This document shows, piece by piece, positions 1-7,780 of a DNA stretch of 64,000 nt. Both the position numbers and the translations under genes were made by a program. Below the pieces are notes generated by a model. The model did not search any database and was not told where the DNA came from. It was given only the letters and a program-made list of their open reading frames with translations. This DNA comes from CAZCVI01 sp964502145 (GTDB taxonomy: Bacteria; Acidobacteriota; Aminicenantia; UBA2199). The DNA is taken from positions 1 to 64,000 of the forward strand of contig CAZCVI010000033.1 of assembly GCA_964502145.1 (NCBI GenBank), read 5' to 3'. The first letter of the stretch is position 1; every line of letters begins with the position of its first letter.

Positions 1-13
1 TTTGCTACTACAT

Positions 14-487
14 TTAACAAATTGCAGCAAATGTGGCGCAAATAGGCCGGGGTTTCGAGCCCAACGCTTTTTGCCGCTGGCGCGATTTTGCTTTTCGGGC
101 GCGAACTTTTTCCCTTTGCTGCTCTCGCTCTAATCTGAATTCTTGCAATAACGTTTCGGGTGTAAGACCCTCCCGCGCTGTAAATAAACGGACAAAATAT
201 TCATTGTCTTTGAATCCCAGCTTTTTGGCCAATTCGGGGATGGAGATATCTGGATTTTTTTTCATGGCGTTTTTGGCGATAAAAATTTTTGAAAACAGTA
301 TAAATTCCCCGGGCGTCCCATTCCTCCAGTACTCCTTCTCAAAATGAAGGTAAAAAGAACTTAAACTCATATCTAATTCATGGGCCAGCTTGGCCACTGT
401 GACAGTTGCAATCTTATCGAGCCCCATGCTGTCTATATACATGGATACCCGCGCAGAAAAGCTCTTTTTATTCGACGACGTTATCAT
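14..487 (-). CDS. AraC-type DNA-binding protein (short, no sensor domain)
   Basis: This 157-aa protein consists almost only of an AraC/XylS-type double helix-turn-helix. The first HTH is near residues 28-52 (TVAKLAHELDMSLSSFYLHF) and the second near residues 83-115 (ISIPELAKKLGF, then YFVRLFTAREGLTPETL). A very basic tail rich in Lys/Arg/Gln follows. The family binds DNA as a transcription regulator; no ligand-binding domain is present, so the signal is unknown. The frame stays open up to a TTG at 523, but that TTG lies inside a good -35 box, so the ATG at 487 is preferred. No Shine-Dalgarno precedes it. The gene faces away from the glycan locus and its targets cannot be told from the sequence. 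Confidence 0.8.
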   Translation of the reverse strand: MITSSNKKSFSARVSMYIDSMGLDKIATVTVAKLAHELDMSLSSFYLHFEKEYWRNGTPGEFILFSKIFIAKNAMKKNPDISIPELAKKLGFKDNEYFVRLFTAREGLTPETLLQEFRLEREQQREKVRARKAKSRQRQKALGSKPRPICATFAAIC

Positions 488-494
488 GAAGGTT

Positions 495-523
495 ATTTTA
501 CTATATTCAGGAACAAGGGTCAA
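495..523 (-). promoter_or_regulatory. Sigma70-type promoter of the AraC-type gene
   Basis: On the - strand TTGACC (518-523) is followed after exactly 17 nt by TAAAAT (495-500), each box matching 5 of 6 consensus bases. The expected transcription start is about position 488, next to the ATG at 487, so the mRNA would be leaderless or nearly so. Confidence 0.55.
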
Positions 524-757
524 GGTTTTGTTCGCCCAAAAGCATAAATATTTTAATATTATCTGTTAAATAGATAAAGTGACCGAAATAGGAGAGCCCA
601 AAGTGGTATTTTATTTTTATTTTTTGGCATGCTCGCCTGAAAATCTTCTAAAATAAATATTTTTTAAAAAGTCTGGAAATCATCTATATAAAATAGTATA
701 CCCTGTTTTTGGTCGCAAGCGCTAGCAGAAAACTCCGCCGGGGAAAAGTGTGACCAT

Positions 758-786
758 TTTACAGGGTTTTAAAAATAGGTTACAAT
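758..786 (+). promoter_or_regulatory. Sigma70-type promoter of the 885 gene
   Basis: TTTACA (758-763), a 17-nt spacer and TACAAT (781-786) match the consensus at 5 of 6 bases in each box. The predicted transcription start near 793 falls inside the palindrome at 791-802, leaving a leader of about 92 nt before the ATG at 885. Confidence 0.65.
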
Positions 787-790
787 ATAG

Positions 791-802
791 CTTCACGTGA
801 AG
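791..802. promoter_or_regulatory. Perfect 12-bp palindrome at the transcription start
   Basis: CTTCACGTGAAG is its own reverse complement and overlaps the predicted +1 of the promoter at 758-786. A repressor site in this position would block initiation. The operator role is inferred from position and symmetry only. Confidence 0.4.
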
Positions 803-884
803 GTTAACAAAGACGGTCGAAAAAAAAGATTTAGCTAAGTCGTAAAAAAAATGAAAAAAAACAAACAAAAGGAGAATAAGTATT

Positions 885-1382
885 ATGAACAAAACAGAAA
901 TTTCACACGAAATGACCACCGAGGAATATGAGCGGATGGCTCAGAGTATCAGAAGTTTGGATGCGGAATTGGGATTTGCCATTAATTTAACCAACGAGCA
1001 GCGAAAAAGATTCAATCACATGGGAGATAAGTCTGTTGCCTTTGTCGAAAAGACACTAGACTATTCCCAAAATCGTCCAGACATGGTGCCCCCATGCAGT
1101 GATATCGCAATCTTTAAAAGAGATTACGAGCTAGCATGTAAATTACGCACCCTTTTGGAAATGGCTCAGCCCGTGATCCAAAAAATGAGTGACAGTTATC
1201 GCTTGGTAAGTGCCAATACTTTTTCCTCGGCGCGGAAGTTTTACAAGTACATTCAAGCTGCCGTGGTCTCAGGCGTTCCAGGTTCTTCAGCAATTTGCCT
1301 TGACCTTGGAAAACGATTCGCCAGAGGCAAGGCCGCTGACAAACCTGAGGAACCTGTGGTTCCACTAAACAATAACTATTAG
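885..1382 (+). CDS. Conserved-looking hypothetical protein, 165 aa
   Basis: I do not recognise this protein. It is predicted to be soluble and mostly helical, with no signal peptide or membrane segment. Residues 10-45 are rich in Glu and Arg, the middle (about 60-125) reads as amphipathic helices, and the acidic, proline-containing tail has KPEEPVVP and ends in Asn and Tyr. Expression signals are strong: promoter at 758-786, AAAAGGAG at 867-874 with a 10-nt gap to the ATG, and a terminator at 1391-1453. It is therefore a single-gene transcription unit separate from the glycan locus. No function is proposed. Confidence 0.85.
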   Translation: MNKTEISHEMTTEEYERMAQSIRSLDAELGFAINLTNEQRKRFNHMGDKSVAFVEKTLDYSQNRPDMVPPCSDIAIFKRDYELACKLRTLLEMAQPVIQKMSDSYRLVSANTFSSARKFYKYIQAAVVSGVPGSSAICLDLGKRFARGKAADKPEEPVVPLNNNY

Positions 1383-1390
1383 GTAAAAAT

Positions 1391-1453
1391 CCAGCTCGCT
1401 TGTCCGGGGTTTCATTTTCGGGCCCATTATGGCCCCGGACAGGCTGGCGTTTT
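1391..1453 (+). terminator. Rho-independent terminator after the 885 gene
   Basis: The arms CCAGC (1391-1395) with TGTCCGGGG (1401-1409) pair with CCCCGGACA (1433-1441) and GCTGG (1443-1447). GTTTTAAATATT follows directly. The GC-rich stem with a short T-run, placed 9 bp after the stop codon, fits an intrinsic terminator. Confidence 0.7.
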
Positions 1454-1566
1454 AAATATTGGAAATATTTTCCCAAGGGTGTTAGACCCCAAAATGGCTC
1501 ATGATTACTGAATATGGGCACGAAAACCCTACTGACACCTGGTTTTTGTTTATAGACGTGGGTAAT

Positions 1567-1589
1567 AGTTTATAGATCAACTATAAACT
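1567..1589. repeat. Short inverted repeat in the intergenic region
   Basis: AGTTTATAG (1567-1575) and CTATAAACT (1581-1589) are perfect inverted repeats around a 5-nt centre. A further GTTTATAGA half-like copy lies a few bases upstream. The site could bind a dimeric regulator, but it is about 240 bp from the mapped promoter and has no proven role. Confidence 0.4.
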
Positions 1590-1831
1590 CTCTTGACGGA
1601 TTAAGCGTGTTAAAAAGATATTAAATGTCTAATTATATGTCTCATTAAATGTCTGGGGGAATTAAACATATTGCTATTCATGCTAATAATAAAGGTGATT
1701 AGCGGATAAGTCCACTGTTTTCCCAGCCGCTTTTTGGGCAAATTGGGCTTTTTGGCATGATAATTGCATAATGTATATTTGCATAAGACTGCAAAAAATG
1801 CCCTGCGTAAGCAAGGAAATCGGGTGTAAAC

Positions 1832-1860
1832 TTGAAAAATTGGCGGTTTAGTGTTATAAT
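1832..1860 (+). promoter_or_regulatory. Main promoter of the polysaccharide locus
   Basis: TTGAAA (1832-1837), exactly 17 nt, then a perfect TATAAT (1855-1860). Transcription should start near 1867 and run through the ops element into wzm at 2013. No other equally good promoter was noticed across the following 57 kb. Confidence 0.75.
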
Positions 1861-1958
1861 TTGTGACGTGCTCCTGCAAGTGTGCGGGGCAAAAAGTAGT
1901 ACGTGAATATAAAATGGACAAGATGTGTTGTGTGGCCTTCCAGTCGGAAACGGCGAAG

Positions 1959-1969
1959 GGCGGTAGCAT
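1959..1969 (+). promoter_or_regulatory. ops element (RfaH/NusG-paralogue recruitment site)
   Basis: GGCGGTAGCAT matches the ops core GGCGGTAGYNT at every defined base. It sits in the transcribed leader, about 93 nt after the predicted start and 44 bp before the wzm start codon. In enterobacteria this DNA element pauses RNA polymerase and loads RfaH, allowing full-length transcription of long O-antigen, capsule and LPS-core operons. The match and position are seen directly; the RfaH-like mechanism is inferred, and no such gene lies in the window. Confidence 0.75.
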
Positions 1970-2012
1970 ATCAAAATATAAACTTATCTGCGGCTGAAGG
2001 AAAAAAGGCATA

Positions 2013-2870
2013 ATGACTGATTCGGATCTACCCTATACTGTTTACACGCCGGAATCCAAGATACGGCACCCGTGGCGACTGATCAAAGAGATGTTTCAAA
2101 GTCTGAAAGCATCGCGGAACCTGGCTTGGCGTTTGATGGTACGCGATATTTCGGCGATGTACCGGCAGACTGCGCTGGGCTATTTTTGGGCTGTGTTCCC
2201 CCCCATGGTGACCAGTCTGGTGTTGATCTTGATGCGGTCTTCAGCGGTTATTTCAGTGACTGATCTGGGCGTTCCTTACCCGGTGTATGTCATGATGGGG
2301 ACGATTTATTTTCAACTCTTCGTAGATGCACTGAATGCGCCGTTAAAGATGGCCACTGAATCCAAGGCGATTCTAACCAAGATTCACTTGCCCGGAGAAG
2401 CGTTGATTCTTTCCGGTATGGGGCAGGTGCTTTTTAGTTTTTTTGTTAAAATGGCATTATTGGTGGTTGTTTTTATTATTTTCCGTGTGCCTGTGCCCTG
2501 GACCGTGTGTTTGTTGCCGTTGCCTTTAACCGGGCTGCTTTTTATGGGTACGATGATCGGTGTGCTGTTGATTCCGGCAGGTTTATTGTACAAAGATATT
2601 CAATCCGCCCTATTGATTGTCACGTCCGCGCTGGTGTTTCTGACGCCGGTGGCGTATCCGCCGATTGTCGGCGGCACCATGGGCAAGCTCATGGCTCTAA
2701 ATCCTATCTCCCCTTTCTTGATGGCGGCGAAAGAACTGACTATCCGCGGTATACCAGCAGATATCACACTCTTTTTTATCATGTTTGCCGCGACATTGGT
2801 GTTGTTGTTTCTTGGTTGGATGATTTTCCGCTTGGCACTGCCGATTATCATCGAAAGAATCGGTGCCTAA
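2013..2870 (+). CDS. wzm: Polysaccharide ABC transporter permease (Wzm-type)
   Basis: This is the 285-aa membrane subunit of an ABC-2 exporter that moves undecaprenyl-linked polysaccharide across the inner membrane. The cytoplasmic N-terminus carries the family motif around residues 43-65 (RDISAMYRQTALGYFWAVFP), followed by about six membrane segments. Length and layout are typical of Wzm/KpsM/TagG. It is the first gene after the main promoter and ops site. An AAGG lies 4-5 nt before the ATG. The partner ATPase follows after 89 bp, and the gap contains a hairpin. Confidence 0.93.
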   Translation: MTDSDLPYTVYTPESKIRHPWRLIKEMFQSLKASRNLAWRLMVRDISAMYRQTALGYFWAVFPPMVTSLVLILMRSSAVISVTDLGVPYPVYVMMGTIYFQLFVDALNAPLKMATESKAILTKIHLPGEALILSGMGQVLFSFFVKMALLVVVFIIFRVPVPWTVCLLPLPLTGLLFMGTMIGVLLIPAGLLYKDIQSALLIVTSALVFLTPVAYPPIVGGTMGKLMALNPISPFLMAAKELTIRGIPADITLFFIMFAATLVLLFLGWMIFRLALPIIIERIGA

Positions 2871-2910
2871 CATGAAATTAAAAAAGAATTTAATAAATAA
2901 ACGTTTTTGC

Positions 2911-2932
2911 CCCGCTTTTTTCAAAAAGCGGG
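2911..2932 (+). other. Intercistronic hairpin between wzm and wzt
   Basis: CCCGCTTTTT (2911-2920) and AAAAAGCGGG (2923-2932) are perfect inverted repeats. No T-run follows on either strand, so it looks more like an mRNA-stabilising or processing hairpin than a terminator. Confidence 0.5.
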
Positions 2933-2959
2933 TCGCCGAAGGCAAAGGAATCGTGAACG

Positions 2960-4207
2960 ATGTCTGAGAATCTGGTGGTTGTAGAAAATCTGGGCAAAAA
3001 ATTCTGCCGGAACCTGAAGCGGTCGCTATGGTATGGGGTTAAAGATATCGGTGCGGAATTAGTGGGCAGCAAAAGAGCGCACACGGTGTTACGTAAACAG
3101 GAATTCTGGGCACTTCAGGATGTCAACTTTGAAATCAAACGAGGCGAGTTGGTGGGGTTGATTGGCCCAAATGGCGCGGGTAAAACCACGTTGTTAAAGT
3201 TACTTTCCGGTCTGGTCAAACCAGATAAAGGCAGCGTGGCCATCCGTGGTAAGATTCAAGCCCTCATCGCTTTGGGTGCGGGGTTCAATCCCATCCTGAC
3301 GGGGCGGGAAAACGTCTATGTGAACGGTGCGATACTGGGTTTTTCTAAAAAGCAAATGGATGGGATGTTGGAAGAGATTCTGGATTTCTCGGAGATCGAG
3401 GAATTTATAGATATGCCGGTGCAAAGTTACAGTTCCGGTATGCATGTGCGTCTGGGATTTGCGGTGGCTGTTAATTTAAAACCGGATATCCTGATTGTGG
3501 ACGAGGTATTGGCCGTGGGCGATGCTGGTTTTCGCCGGAAAGCCCGCAATAAGATGATGGAGCTGCTTCATTCCGGTATCTCGGTGCTGTTTGTCAGTCA
3601 CAACCAGGCCCTGATTTCCTCGCTGACGTCGCGCTGTATTTACCTGGACAAAGGCATAGTCCGGGCGGTTGGACCGTCGGATGAAGTGACCGCGCTCTAT
3701 TTAAGCGATGCGATTCAACGGAACAAAAAAAATCAGGTGTATATGAAAAGCGAGTTGATGGAATCGGCTTATTTAACGGTGCCGGATATTTTAACGGTGG
3801 AGCAGGTCGACACGCTGGACGAGGCGGGTCATGGCACGGCCCAATTCAACACCTTTGATTCGATTGGCTTGCAATTGGAAATCACGTTATTAAAAAAAAT
3901 GGCAGCACTGACCTTAGCGTTTACAATTCGGGATCAGGTGGATGATATCGTGGTGACTTCGAGTAAGACGACGCTGGCGGCCCGTGACCCCGGTGTTTTT
4001 CGCGTGAAATGTTATTTTAATAAAACCCCGTTGCGCGAGGGTTTGTATCATGTTGGTTTTTATGCTTCCGATTTTGACGGCGGTGCATTGTATAAATCCC
4101 ATCAGGTCACCTCATTTACTATCCTGGCGGATATGTCGATCATCCAGAGCGGTGACTCCACCCGGGGTCTGGTCGTGATGGATACCTCGTGGCAGATGTT
4201 ATCTTGA
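2960..4207 (+). CDS. wzt: Polysaccharide ABC transporter ATPase (Wzt-type)
   Basis: This 415-aa ATPase powers export with Wzm. It has Walker A GPNGAGKTT at residues 69-77, the ABC signature SYSSG at 156-160, Walker B ILIVDE at 177-182 and the switch histidine in VSHNQ near 214. Residues about 270-410 form an extra C-terminal domain like the Wzt carbohydrate-binding domain, which in known cases reads the modified non-reducing end of the finished O-chain before export. The methyltransferase and sulfotransferase close downstream could supply such a cap; that link is inference. AAAGGA lies 10 nt before the ATG. Confidence 0.93.
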   Translation: MSENLVVVENLGKKFCRNLKRSLWYGVKDIGAELVGSKRAHTVLRKQEFWALQDVNFEIKRGELVGLIGPNGAGKTTLLKLLSGLVKPDKGSVAIRGKIQALIALGAGFNPILTGRENVYVNGAILGFSKKQMDGMLEEILDFSEIEEFIDMPVQSYSSGMHVRLGFAVAVNLKPDILIVDEVLAVGDAGFRRKARNKMMELLHSGISVLFVSHNQALISSLTSRCIYLDKGIVRAVGPSDEVTALYLSDAIQRNKKNQVYMKSELMESAYLTVPDILTVEQVDTLDEAGHGTAQFNTFDSIGLQLEITLLKKMAALTLAFTIRDQVDDIVVTSSKTTLAARDPGVFRVKCYFNKTPLREGLYHVGFYASDFDGGALYKSHQVTSFTILADMSIIQSGDSTRGLVVMDTSWQMLS

Positions 4208-4226
4208 GGCACGGAAACAGAGAATC

Positions 4227-5897
4227 ATGACGCATTGGAGTGGGACGAAAAAAATAACGGTGGCTGTGCTGGTAACGGTGGTACTGGTTCTGTTCGGGAC
4301 CATGTTGCAGGATGCCTATTCCTTTGGCGTGGACGACAGTTTTATTTTTTACAGGTATGCCGAGAATATCGCTGCTGGAAAAGGGTTTGTCTTTAATGCG
4401 GGTGAACCAGCCGGGGAAGGTTTTACTTCCTGGCTTTGGACATTGATGTTGGCGGCCAGCCACTGGATGGGCATACATATTATCCAGGCCTCCAAAATAC
4501 TGGGTATTCTCTTCCACCTGCTGGGCGCGGGCCTTGTTTTTTTAGTGGTGCAACTCCTGTTGGCTAAAGAAAGGCACTCTGCCAGTAGTCAGGTGTCAGT
4601 GGGAGCATATGATTATGATTCTGTCGCGCCTCTTTTTGGTGGGCTCGTGGCCGCGGTGTTCCTGTTAAATTACCGGTTGATCGCGCACAGTGTAAGTGGT
4701 ATGGAGACATCCTTGTATGTGTTCACGATACTGCTGTTAACCTATTTAACTACCCGGGCGTTGTTGGCAGACAGCACGGCTTTGCAGTGGTGGTGGATTC
4801 TGGCTCTGACCACGACCTGTGCTTTTTGGGTGCGACCTGAGGGGATTGTGGCGGGTGGTATTGCCTTGTTGGCTATGGCTATTGCGCATTGGCGCGCCCT
4901 TTTAAAACCGCGTGTCTGGTTTTATGTGCTTGGCGGCCTCGTGGTGCCCGTGCTGGTGTTTATCCTGATCAAGGTGCTCGTGTTTGGCTACCCGTTGCCC
5001 CACTCCTATTATCACAAGCTGATCGTGATCCGTTCCGAATACAACGACTCCCTCCGCCATCTCCTGCAATTTATCAGCGCTTATGGATGGTTGATGGTGA
5101 TGGCGTTCATCTCGGCTGGTTATGCTATACTGAAGCAAAAAAAATATCTCTATCTATTTTATACTGTTTTCTTTATGGCTATGACAGCCATTTATCTCTT
5201 CTTTTATCCCGTGATGAATTATTTGCACCGTTTTTACATTCCTTACTTGCCGTTGTTGTTGGTCATGTTGGTGCCCGTGTTTTCCCTGATGGCCAGGGCG
5301 TTGGTGCGTTCACAGTACCGCCATTATCGGCCTGTTCTGCTGTTGCTGGTATTTGTGCTGCTGGGTGTGCGCATGAATGGTCAGATGGGATACACCCAAA
5401 AAGTTGTGCATGGTTGGTCCACGCTGGTTAATCCCGCTATCTCGCGCGCTTTATTGGGGCGGGTCATGGCCGACTTGCCCGCCAATATGGTGGTGGCCAA
5501 TTCCGAGATGGGTGTGATTCCCTATTACTCTGGATTAACTTGCATTGATATGGCCGGGTTGACTGACCCGGTTATCGCCCATTCTGGACTCACCATGGCC
5601 TATTTGGAGACACGGCATGTCGACTTGATTCTATTTCCCAGGGATGTCCAAAAGATCACCCCGGCGCAATGGCAAACATACACCATAAATTACAAGGATG
5701 TCTTTTTATCGCGGCGTTTTAAAGAGTCGTTCCAGTTTATTGGTGCCTATCCCGCCTGGACAAACGGACCGCGGCAATATTACCTGTACGCGAACCACAC
5801 CTCGCCCCGTTTCGACGCGGTGCGGCAATGGTGGCAGCGTTATGAGACGCGCGCTTCCAGACCAGCCACAAAACTCGGATCATTAAATGATAAATGA
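4227..5897 (+). CDS. GT-C-type membrane glycosyltransferase, putative
   Basis: This 556-aa protein has about 10-12 membrane segments and resembles polytopic GT-C transferases that use polyprenyl-phosphate sugars on the outer face of the membrane. After the first segment comes VDDSFIFYRYAENIAAGKG (about residues 32-50); the Asp pair in this first loop is the usual catalytic position in the class, and GFTSWLW follows. The C-terminal third is soluble. It starts 19 bp after wzt and ends in a short AT-rich duplication around the stop (AAATGAT repeats). The sugar and acceptor are unknown. Confidence 0.82.
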   Translation: MTHWSGTKKITVAVLVTVVLVLFGTMLQDAYSFGVDDSFIFYRYAENIAAGKGFVFNAGEPAGEGFTSWLWTLMLAASHWMGIHIIQASKILGILFHLLGAGLVFLVVQLLLAKERHSASSQVSVGAYDYDSVAPLFGGLVAAVFLLNYRLIAHSVSGMETSLYVFTILLLTYLTTRALLADSTALQWWWILALTTTCAFWVRPEGIVAGGIALLAMAIAHWRALLKPRVWFYVLGGLVVPVLVFILIKVLVFGYPLPHSYYHKLIVIRSEYNDSLRHLLQFISAYGWLMVMAFISAGYAILKQKKYLYLFYTVFFMAMTAIYLFFYPVMNYLHRFYIPYLPLLLVMLVPVFSLMARALVRSQYRHYRPVLLLLVFVLLGVRMNGQMGYTQKVVHGWSTLVNPAISRALLGRVMADLPANMVVANSEMGVIPYYSGLTCIDMAGLTDPVIAHSGLTMAYLETRHVDLILFPRDVQKITPAQWQTYTINYKDVFLSRRFKESFQFIGAYPAWTNGPRQYYLYANHTSPRFDAVRQWWQRYETRASRPATKLGSLNDK

Positions 5898-5912
5898 TAA
5901 TAATAAAAGCTA

Positions 5913-6785
5913 ATGATTAATGACAAGATGAATATAAATGATGCTGCCAATGCCAACCCTCCCGCGCCACAGGTGACTGCGATGGATCAGGGTATCAGTT
6001 ATCACGCCTATCATGCCAAATCTGGCTACAAGGGCAGTGTGGCCGAGAGCTATGACCGCAAACGACAGAAGCGCAAAAAGTGGAAACTGGAAATTGCCGC
6101 GCTGGAAAAAATTGTTTCCTCTTTTGCCGCCTCTTCGTTGCTACTGGATTTACCCTTGGGAACGGGACGGTTTATGCCCTTGTATCAACGTGGGAAGCAC
6201 CGCGTGTTGGGCATTGATATTTCCCTGGACATGTTACAACAGGCCCGCGCCAAGGCGGGGGAAGCGGATTTGACCACCACCGGGTTTGCCATGGGTGATG
6301 CCGAGTCCATCCCATTAGCAGATAATGCCGTGGATTATGTCGTGTGCATCCGCTTGCTCAACTGGGTTACCCACCCTGTTATGAAAAAGGTCATCCAAGA
6401 ATTTCACCGTGTCGCACGCAAAGGTATCGTGATTGGTTTTCGCACCTATCAACCCATGGGTATGACTGATTATATCTGCCTGGGGTTACGGGATATGGTG
6501 CCCACGCCATCCCATTTAAAAAAATGGTTCATTGGGCTGCACCGCTTTTTTAATAAAGTAAAAGGAAAGCTGTTGTCTGTGAGACACCCGGCCAAACACA
6601 CCACCAGCCCGGGAAAAAAAATACTAACCGGGAGTCATTATTATGAGAAAGCCGAGATGTTGGCCCTCTTTTCCCGGATGAACATGGCTGTCACCACCGA
6701 GATTCCCATTGACAAGACCGCGTCCTATTCCAAAAGAATGGTGAAACCCTATGCCATTTATTATCTGAGGCTGGATAAACCATGA
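5913..6785 (+). CDS. Class I SAM-dependent methyltransferase
   Basis: This 290-aa protein has the SAM-binding motif LLDLPLGTGRF near residues 76-86, the acidic motif II residue in VLGIDISLDM and a post-motif segment AMGDAESIPLADNAVDYVVC. It probably methylates a sugar or another small acceptor in the polysaccharide pathway. It lies 15 bp after the membrane glycosyltransferase and overlaps the sulfotransferase by 4 bp (ATGA), so these two modification enzymes are translationally coupled. An alternative ATG at 5928 is possible because no clear Shine-Dalgarno marks either start. Confidence 0.87.
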   Translation: MINDKMNINDAANANPPAPQVTAMDQGISYHAYHAKSGYKGSVAESYDRKRQKRKKWKLEIAALEKIVSSFAASSLLLDLPLGTGRFMPLYQRGKHRVLGIDISLDMLQQARAKAGEADLTTTGFAMGDAESIPLADNAVDYVVCIRLLNWVTHPVMKKVIQEFHRVARKGIVIGFRTYQPMGMTDYICLGLRDMVPTPSHLKKWFIGLHRFFNKVKGKLLSVRHPAKHTTSPGKKILTGSHYYEKAEMLALFSRMNMAVTTEIPIDKTASYSKRMVKPYAIYYLRLDKP

Positions 6786-7723
6786 CACCTATTTTTGCCA
6801 TCCATGTGGGCTTTTCCAAGACAGGTACCACCACGCTGCAAAATCATCTGTTTAGAAACCATTCGCAGGTGGAGTATCTGGGCAAACCCTATTGTGATCC
6901 AAGCTTGAAGGCTGAACTTCATCGCCTGATGATGCTCGACAGTATCGCCTATCAGGCAGAAGTGGATGGCTTGTCCTTGCGGGAAATAGTGAACTCCCGT
7001 TTTGCTACCATGGGAAAAGACAAGCGGGTTTTGCTACTTTCCGACGAGATGTTCGTGTCGTATACCAAGGTGCGCGACAAGGGCGTGATTGCCCAGCGAA
7101 TTCAGGATGTCTTGGCACCGCAGAAGATCATTATTACGATCCGTAACCAGAAGGAATTATTAAAATCCGCGTATCTCAGCCGCGGGCGTTTATTGTTTAA
7201 TGTGCCCCCCAGATTTTATGGCCTGCATGTGACCTTTGAGCAGTGGTTGAGTTTGGGTTACGACAATTTTGCCAGGGGGTATCTGGAACATGCGGATTTT
7301 GCCAAAACCATCGCCTATTATGCCCGCGTGTATGGTCGTGAAAACGTGTGCGTGTTATTGCTGGAAGAATTGATCCACAAGAAGGCCGCACACCTGCAAA
7401 AGTTAGCCGACTTTCTGGGCATTGATGCCGCAGAAGCATTAACCCGCGTGCAAGATGCTCATGAGCACCAGGAGATTTCCCAGGCCATATTGGACTGGGA
7501 GGCGCTAAACACGAGGTTTTTCCCCGTTAATACATGGTTCCCTGTAAGAGCGGCTTTAACATTGATCACTACAGTTAGAAAAAAAATAAAAAAAGATGCC
7601 CAGGCTTATGTAACCATAACCGCTTCCTGGGAAAAGCGGCTACGCGACATTTACCGCGCGGGCAATCAGCAATTGGTCCACGAGTACGGTTTACCCTTGG
7701 AACAATATGACTACCCCTTGTAA
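6782..7723 (+). CDS. Sulfotransferase family protein
   Basis: This 313-aa protein has the 5'-phosphosulfate-binding loop FSKTGTTTLQ at residues 11-20. A strand-helix segment with IIITIRNQKELLKSAYLSRG near residues 118-137 provides the Arg and Ser that bind the 3'-phosphate of PAPS in this family. It likely transfers sulfate from PAPS to a hydroxyl of the glycan or its precursor. The ATG overlaps the methyltransferase stop (ATGA). Sulfation is an uncommon O-chain decoration; no PAPS synthesis genes lie in the window. Confidence 0.85.
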   Translation: MTPIFAIHVGFSKTGTTTLQNHLFRNHSQVEYLGKPYCDPSLKAELHRLMMLDSIAYQAEVDGLSLREIVNSRFATMGKDKRVLLLSDEMFVSYTKVRDKGVIAQRIQDVLAPQKIIITIRNQKELLKSAYLSRGRLLFNVPPRFYGLHVTFEQWLSLGYDNFARGYLEHADFAKTIAYYARVYGRENVCVLLLEELIHKKAAHLQKLADFLGIDAAEALTRVQDAHEHQEISQAILDWEALNTRFFPVNTWFPVRAALTLITTVRKKIKKDAQAYVTITASWEKRLRDIYRAGNQQLVHEYGLPLEQYDYPL

Positions 7724-7780
7724 ATTGAGAAAAAAGGTTTAATATATGAAAGTTAAAAACAAAAATAGGAGGTTTTAACT

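Larger units (their letters stand above)
524..884. other. Divergent intergenic region
   Basis: This AT-rich gap separates the leftward AraC-type gene from the rightward gene at 885. It holds the promoter at 758-786, the 12-bp palindrome at 791-802 and an A-rich leader of about 90 nt. The - strand promoter at 495-523 lies just to its left. No coding potential is convincing: the short - strand frame at 722-919 is low-complexity and covers the promoter. Confidence 0.6.
1383..2012. other. Long intergenic region upstream of the glycan locus
   Basis: This 630-bp gap holds a terminator (1391-1453), a palindrome (1567-1589), a strong promoter (1832-1860), a leader of about 145 nt with an ops element (1959-1969) and a small hairpin just before it (TTCC agtc GGAA, about 1939-1949). 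A TTGACG at 1593-1598 lacks a good -10 box. From 1600 to 1830 I see only AT-rich sequence. The - strand frames here have no start signals and no recognisable protein content. Confidence 0.6.

Noticed and set aside
1593..1622. Promoter starting with TTGACG
   Set aside because: The best -10 at suitable distance (GATATT) matches only 4 of 6 bases, and a far better promoter lies at 1832-1860.
1114..2011. Several - strand frames of 90-135 aa near the ops/promoter region
   Set aside because: They overlap the promoter, terminator or the 885 gene, have no start signals and read as random composition.
4889..5431. 180-aa frame inside the GT-C-type gene
   Set aside because: It lies fully within a well-supported gene in another frame and has no recognisable content or ribosome site.
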